Shown in pieces: positions 22,756-24,671 of a stretch of DNA of 24,671 bases. This DNA comes from Clostridiaceae bacterium (lineage in GTDB: Bacteria > Bacillota > Clostridia > UBA1212 > DUPL01): positions 1 through 24,671 of the forward strand of contig JAAYLF010000082.1 in NCBI GenBank assembly GCA_012522035.1, read 5' to 3'. Each line of letters begins with the position of its first letter. Position 1 is the stretch's first letter. The notes below the pieces were generated by a model. It was not told the DNA's origin, did no database searches, and saw only the letters and a program-made list of their open reading frames with translations. A program made the translations under genes and the position numbers.

Positions 22756-24039
22756 TCATATCGCATTATCGGTCAAATTCTCTTTCTCAACATCGTATTC
22801 CTCAATCATCTGCTCTTTTTCCCTTTTCGGTTTCCTTTTCCCCATTATCAGGTTTGCCATCGGTTTTTCAAAAAAGTAGGTAAGCAGGGTTGCAACAATC
22901 AGTGATGCCAGCAGTATGATTAATGTATATTTAATCTGCCAGGCCGTGTCTCCTGAAAAGTTAGGCGGCCTGTCGCCTTCCCAGTTCGGAATCCTAATCT
23001 GGTTGTTTTTCCCCATGCCATATTTAAACTTTACCGCTATTACCTGATGCCATATGTAGAAGTTGTACGATATTGTTGCCAAATACCTTACAAACCTGTT
23101 GGAGAATATGAACCTCAGCCATTTGTCGGAAAGACTTAATGAAATTATGAACATAAGGAACACAAGGGACAGAAGGTACCTGTACTCCACCTGCCATACC
23201 TGTGTGTTTGGTGATCTTAAAAGACTTTCTTTAAGCATGAGTCTTATCATGTAAAGAGATAAAACAGCCACAAGGGTGAAAACAGCTGACAAGTACTTCT
23301 CCCTTTTGTACATATTTGCTATATGTAGAAATATCAAGGCACCCATCATGCCGTTTGCAAAAACGCCCAGAAATGTGGGCATTTGATTTATCATAAATCC
23401 CAGGTCTTTTGCTTTAAGTACTCTTTGCTGTATGTACACAAAACTTGCCAGTGTCATGCATATGTATGTAATCACTGGTTTCTTTTTAAAGAAGTAGGCA
23501 ACGAGCGGGAATATCAGATAAAAAGATACTTCCACCGCCACTGTCCACAAAACACCGTTGAACATGGTGTTTTTTGTCATGGGATCAAACATCTGAGTGA
23601 AGGTAAGCTGGGCGAACAAGTCCTTTTTCAAGTGATCTATGGATGAAAACTGCTGTTTGGGAATTACTGAAAAAAACAACAGAAAAAGAACACTCAGATA
23701 ATATGATGGAACTATTCGTGCAACCCTTTTTCTATAAAAGGTTGCAGTACTGTCAAGCTTTTTTCCTTCCACCATGTGCCTTGCATGCGGTAGAAACAAT
23801 AGAAAACCGCTTAAAAGTATCAGCATGTCGACAAACACATATCCCGTTCTCCACAACCATTCAAGGTTGATTTCTTTCATGCCAATCTTCTCAAACCACG
23901 AATAGTATATGACCTTGTTGTACCAGGACTGCTGCCAAAAATGAAAGAAGGCTACAATGAAAACCGAGAAAGCCCTGACTCCATCCAGAACATCTATGTA
24001 TGATGTGCTTATCCTATCCTTGTTGTTATCCTTTTCCAC
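22756..24039 (-). CDS. Acyltransferase-3 family membrane protein (OafA-like)
   Basis: 427 residues with about ten transmembrane helices. It carries the family N-terminal signature YIDVLDGVRAFSVFIVAFFHFWQQSW, including the histidine thought to be catalytic, and the mid-protein LWTVAVEVSFYLIFPLVAYF. Members transfer acetyl or other acyl groups onto surface polysaccharides, peptidoglycan or lipids. The C-terminus (about 395-427) is charged and cytoplasmic. The start is GTG at 24039, with AGG 5 nt upstream. It lies 30 nt after the radical SAM gene and is probably co-transcribed with it; no other surface-polysaccharide gene is adjacent, so the substrate is unknown. Confidence 0.88.
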   Translation of the reverse strand: MEKDNNKDRISTSYIDVLDGVRAFSVFIVAFFHFWQQSWYNKVIYYSWFEKIGMKEINLEWLWRTGYVFVDMLILLSGFLLFLPHARHMVEGKKLDSTATFYRKRVARIVPSYYLSVLFLLFFSVIPKQQFSSIDHLKKDLFAQLTFTQMFDPMTKNTMFNGVLWTVAVEVSFYLIFPLVAYFFKKKPVITYICMTLASFVYIQQRVLKAKDLGFMINQMPTFLGVFANGMMGALIFLHIANMYKREKYLSAVFTLVAVLSLYMIRLMLKESLLRSPNTQVWQVEYRYLLSLVFLMFIISLSLSDKWLRFIFSNRFVRYLATISYNFYIWHQVIAVKFKYGMGKNNQIRIPNWEGDRPPNFSGDTAWQIKYTLIILLASLIVATLLTYFFEKPMANLIMGKRKPKREKEQMIEEYDVEKENLTDNAI

Positions 24040-24069
24040 TTTAACCTACTACCTTTCCCATAATGACGT

Positions 24070-24671
24070 TTACTCAATATCAAATCCTTGATCCATTTGC
24101 GGATCCGGAATAAACCTCACATCATCAAAAGCAAACAATTCCTTAAGCTTTTCAATATTAAATCTCTTTTGGCCAATATATGTTGACAATTCCTTTTCAG
24201 GAACCCTTATTGATATTCTGCCACCCTCAAGCCCCATATCTTTTATACTTTTCATAACTTCTTGCAAAGCCCTTTTTGAATGCACCAGCTGACCAAACGC
24301 AGGATGGTACGGTCCTGCCACAATCTCCTTTTCTTCAGTCATGTTTTCGGACGATTGAAGCCCTATCCTGGCAATATCAATTCCCTCTTTTTCATAGATT
24401 TCCACAAGCTCGACACACAAATCAATCATGTATTCAAGGGTCTGCGGCTCATATTTTCCTTGTCTGTACATTGTTTCAAGGTGTGTGTTTTTAATGATTA
24501 TAGTGGGATAGATCCTGACCAAATCAGGTCCAAGGGCTGCAATCTTCCTTGCTGTTTCAATGTCGCTGTTTCTGTCCGACAAAGGAAGACCTGGCATGGT
24601 CTGAAGACCAAGAATGAAACCTTCCCTTTTTATCAATTCCGAGGCTTCAATGGTATGCCTTGATGTGTGTC
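24070..24671 (-). CDS. Elp3-like radical SAM protein, C-terminal part
   Basis: The open frame continues to the right edge of the window, so the N-terminus with the CxxxCxxC cluster site is missing. The visible 200 residues match the second half of bacterial Elp3-like radical SAM proteins (COG1243): HTIEASELIKREGFILGLQTMPGLP, DLVRIYPTIIIKNTHLE and IARIGLQSSENM, then EIVAGPYHPAFGQLVHS. Archaeal and eukaryotic Elp3 modify wobble uridines in tRNA; the bacterial group lacks the acetyltransferase domain and its role is less certain. It is followed by the acyltransferase gene after 30 nt. Confidence 0.82.
   Translation of the reverse strand, partial: HTSRHTIEASELIKREGFILGLQTMPGLPLSDRNSDIETARKIAALGPDLVRIYPTIIIKNTHLETMYRQGKYEPQTLEYMIDLCVELVEIYEKEGIDIARIGLQSSENMTEEKEIVAGPYHPAFGQLVHSKRALQEVMKSIKDMGLEGGRISIRVPEKELSTYIGQKRFNIEKLKELFAFDDVRFIPDPQMDQGFDIE

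Noticed and set aside
1..24671. Mobile elements, CRISPR arrays, prophage or defence genes
   Set aside because: No transposase, integrase, regularly spaced repeat array or phage-type gene was found on either strand.

Overview
The window looks like chromosomal DNA of a low-GC, endospore-former-type Firmicute, most likely class Clostridia. A cellulolytic, Acetivibrio/Ruminiclostridium-like relative would fit, but I cannot verify that without a search. The basis is strong AGGAGG ribosome binding sites, frequent TTG and GTG starts, sigma-A promoters, and a gene set of LexA, MecA, ComEA, MreBCD/PBP2, MinDE, DUF4321/RadC and a sodium-pump beta subunit. I see no rRNA, tRNA, insertion sequence, CRISPR array or prophage. 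Most of the window is core genome with a few accessory genes between.

Layout. 1-3496 (minus): carB, with its own good promoter, followed 14 nt later by the start of a UroD-family gene that runs off the left edge. 3523-4476 (minus): a monocistronic secreted LamG-type protein with a C-terminal sorting-like signal, bracketed by promoter and terminator. 4486-6573 (minus): a two-gene sugar unit, a Gfo/Idh/MocA oxidoreductase interrupted by one in-frame TAA and a sugar phosphate isomerase/epimerase. 6609-8524 (plus): gtrA, then an OadB-type sodium-pump beta subunit and a tiny OadG-like gamma subunit, closed by a strong terminator. 8533-11168 (plus): a 607-residue membrane protein with an acidic tail, then lexA with a probable LexA box in its promoter.

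11163-21029 (minus) is a nearly 10 kb cell-shape, division and DNA-maintenance cluster in the order DUF4321, a possible 27-residue peptide, radC, mreB, mreC, mreD, PBP2, minD, minE, mutL, miaA. The genes are packed tightly and several overlap. MreBCD and PBP2 would run lateral wall growth and MinDE would place the septum, while MutL and MiaA ride on the end of the same block. No minC is present between PBP2 and minD, and MinE lacks a recognisable N-terminal membrane-targeting helix.

21073-24671: mecA (plus) converges on comEA (minus) across a shared terminator. Then come an acyltransferase-3 membrane protein and the C-terminal part of an Elp3-like radical SAM protein, both minus. I found no clear novel defence or mobile system. 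The most notable items are the disrupted oxidoreductase, the altered Min locus, the LexA box, the 22-bp-spaced repeats upstream of mecA, the unannotated small ORFs, and the repeated EI-x-x-x-SVP motif in the acidic tail of the membrane protein.
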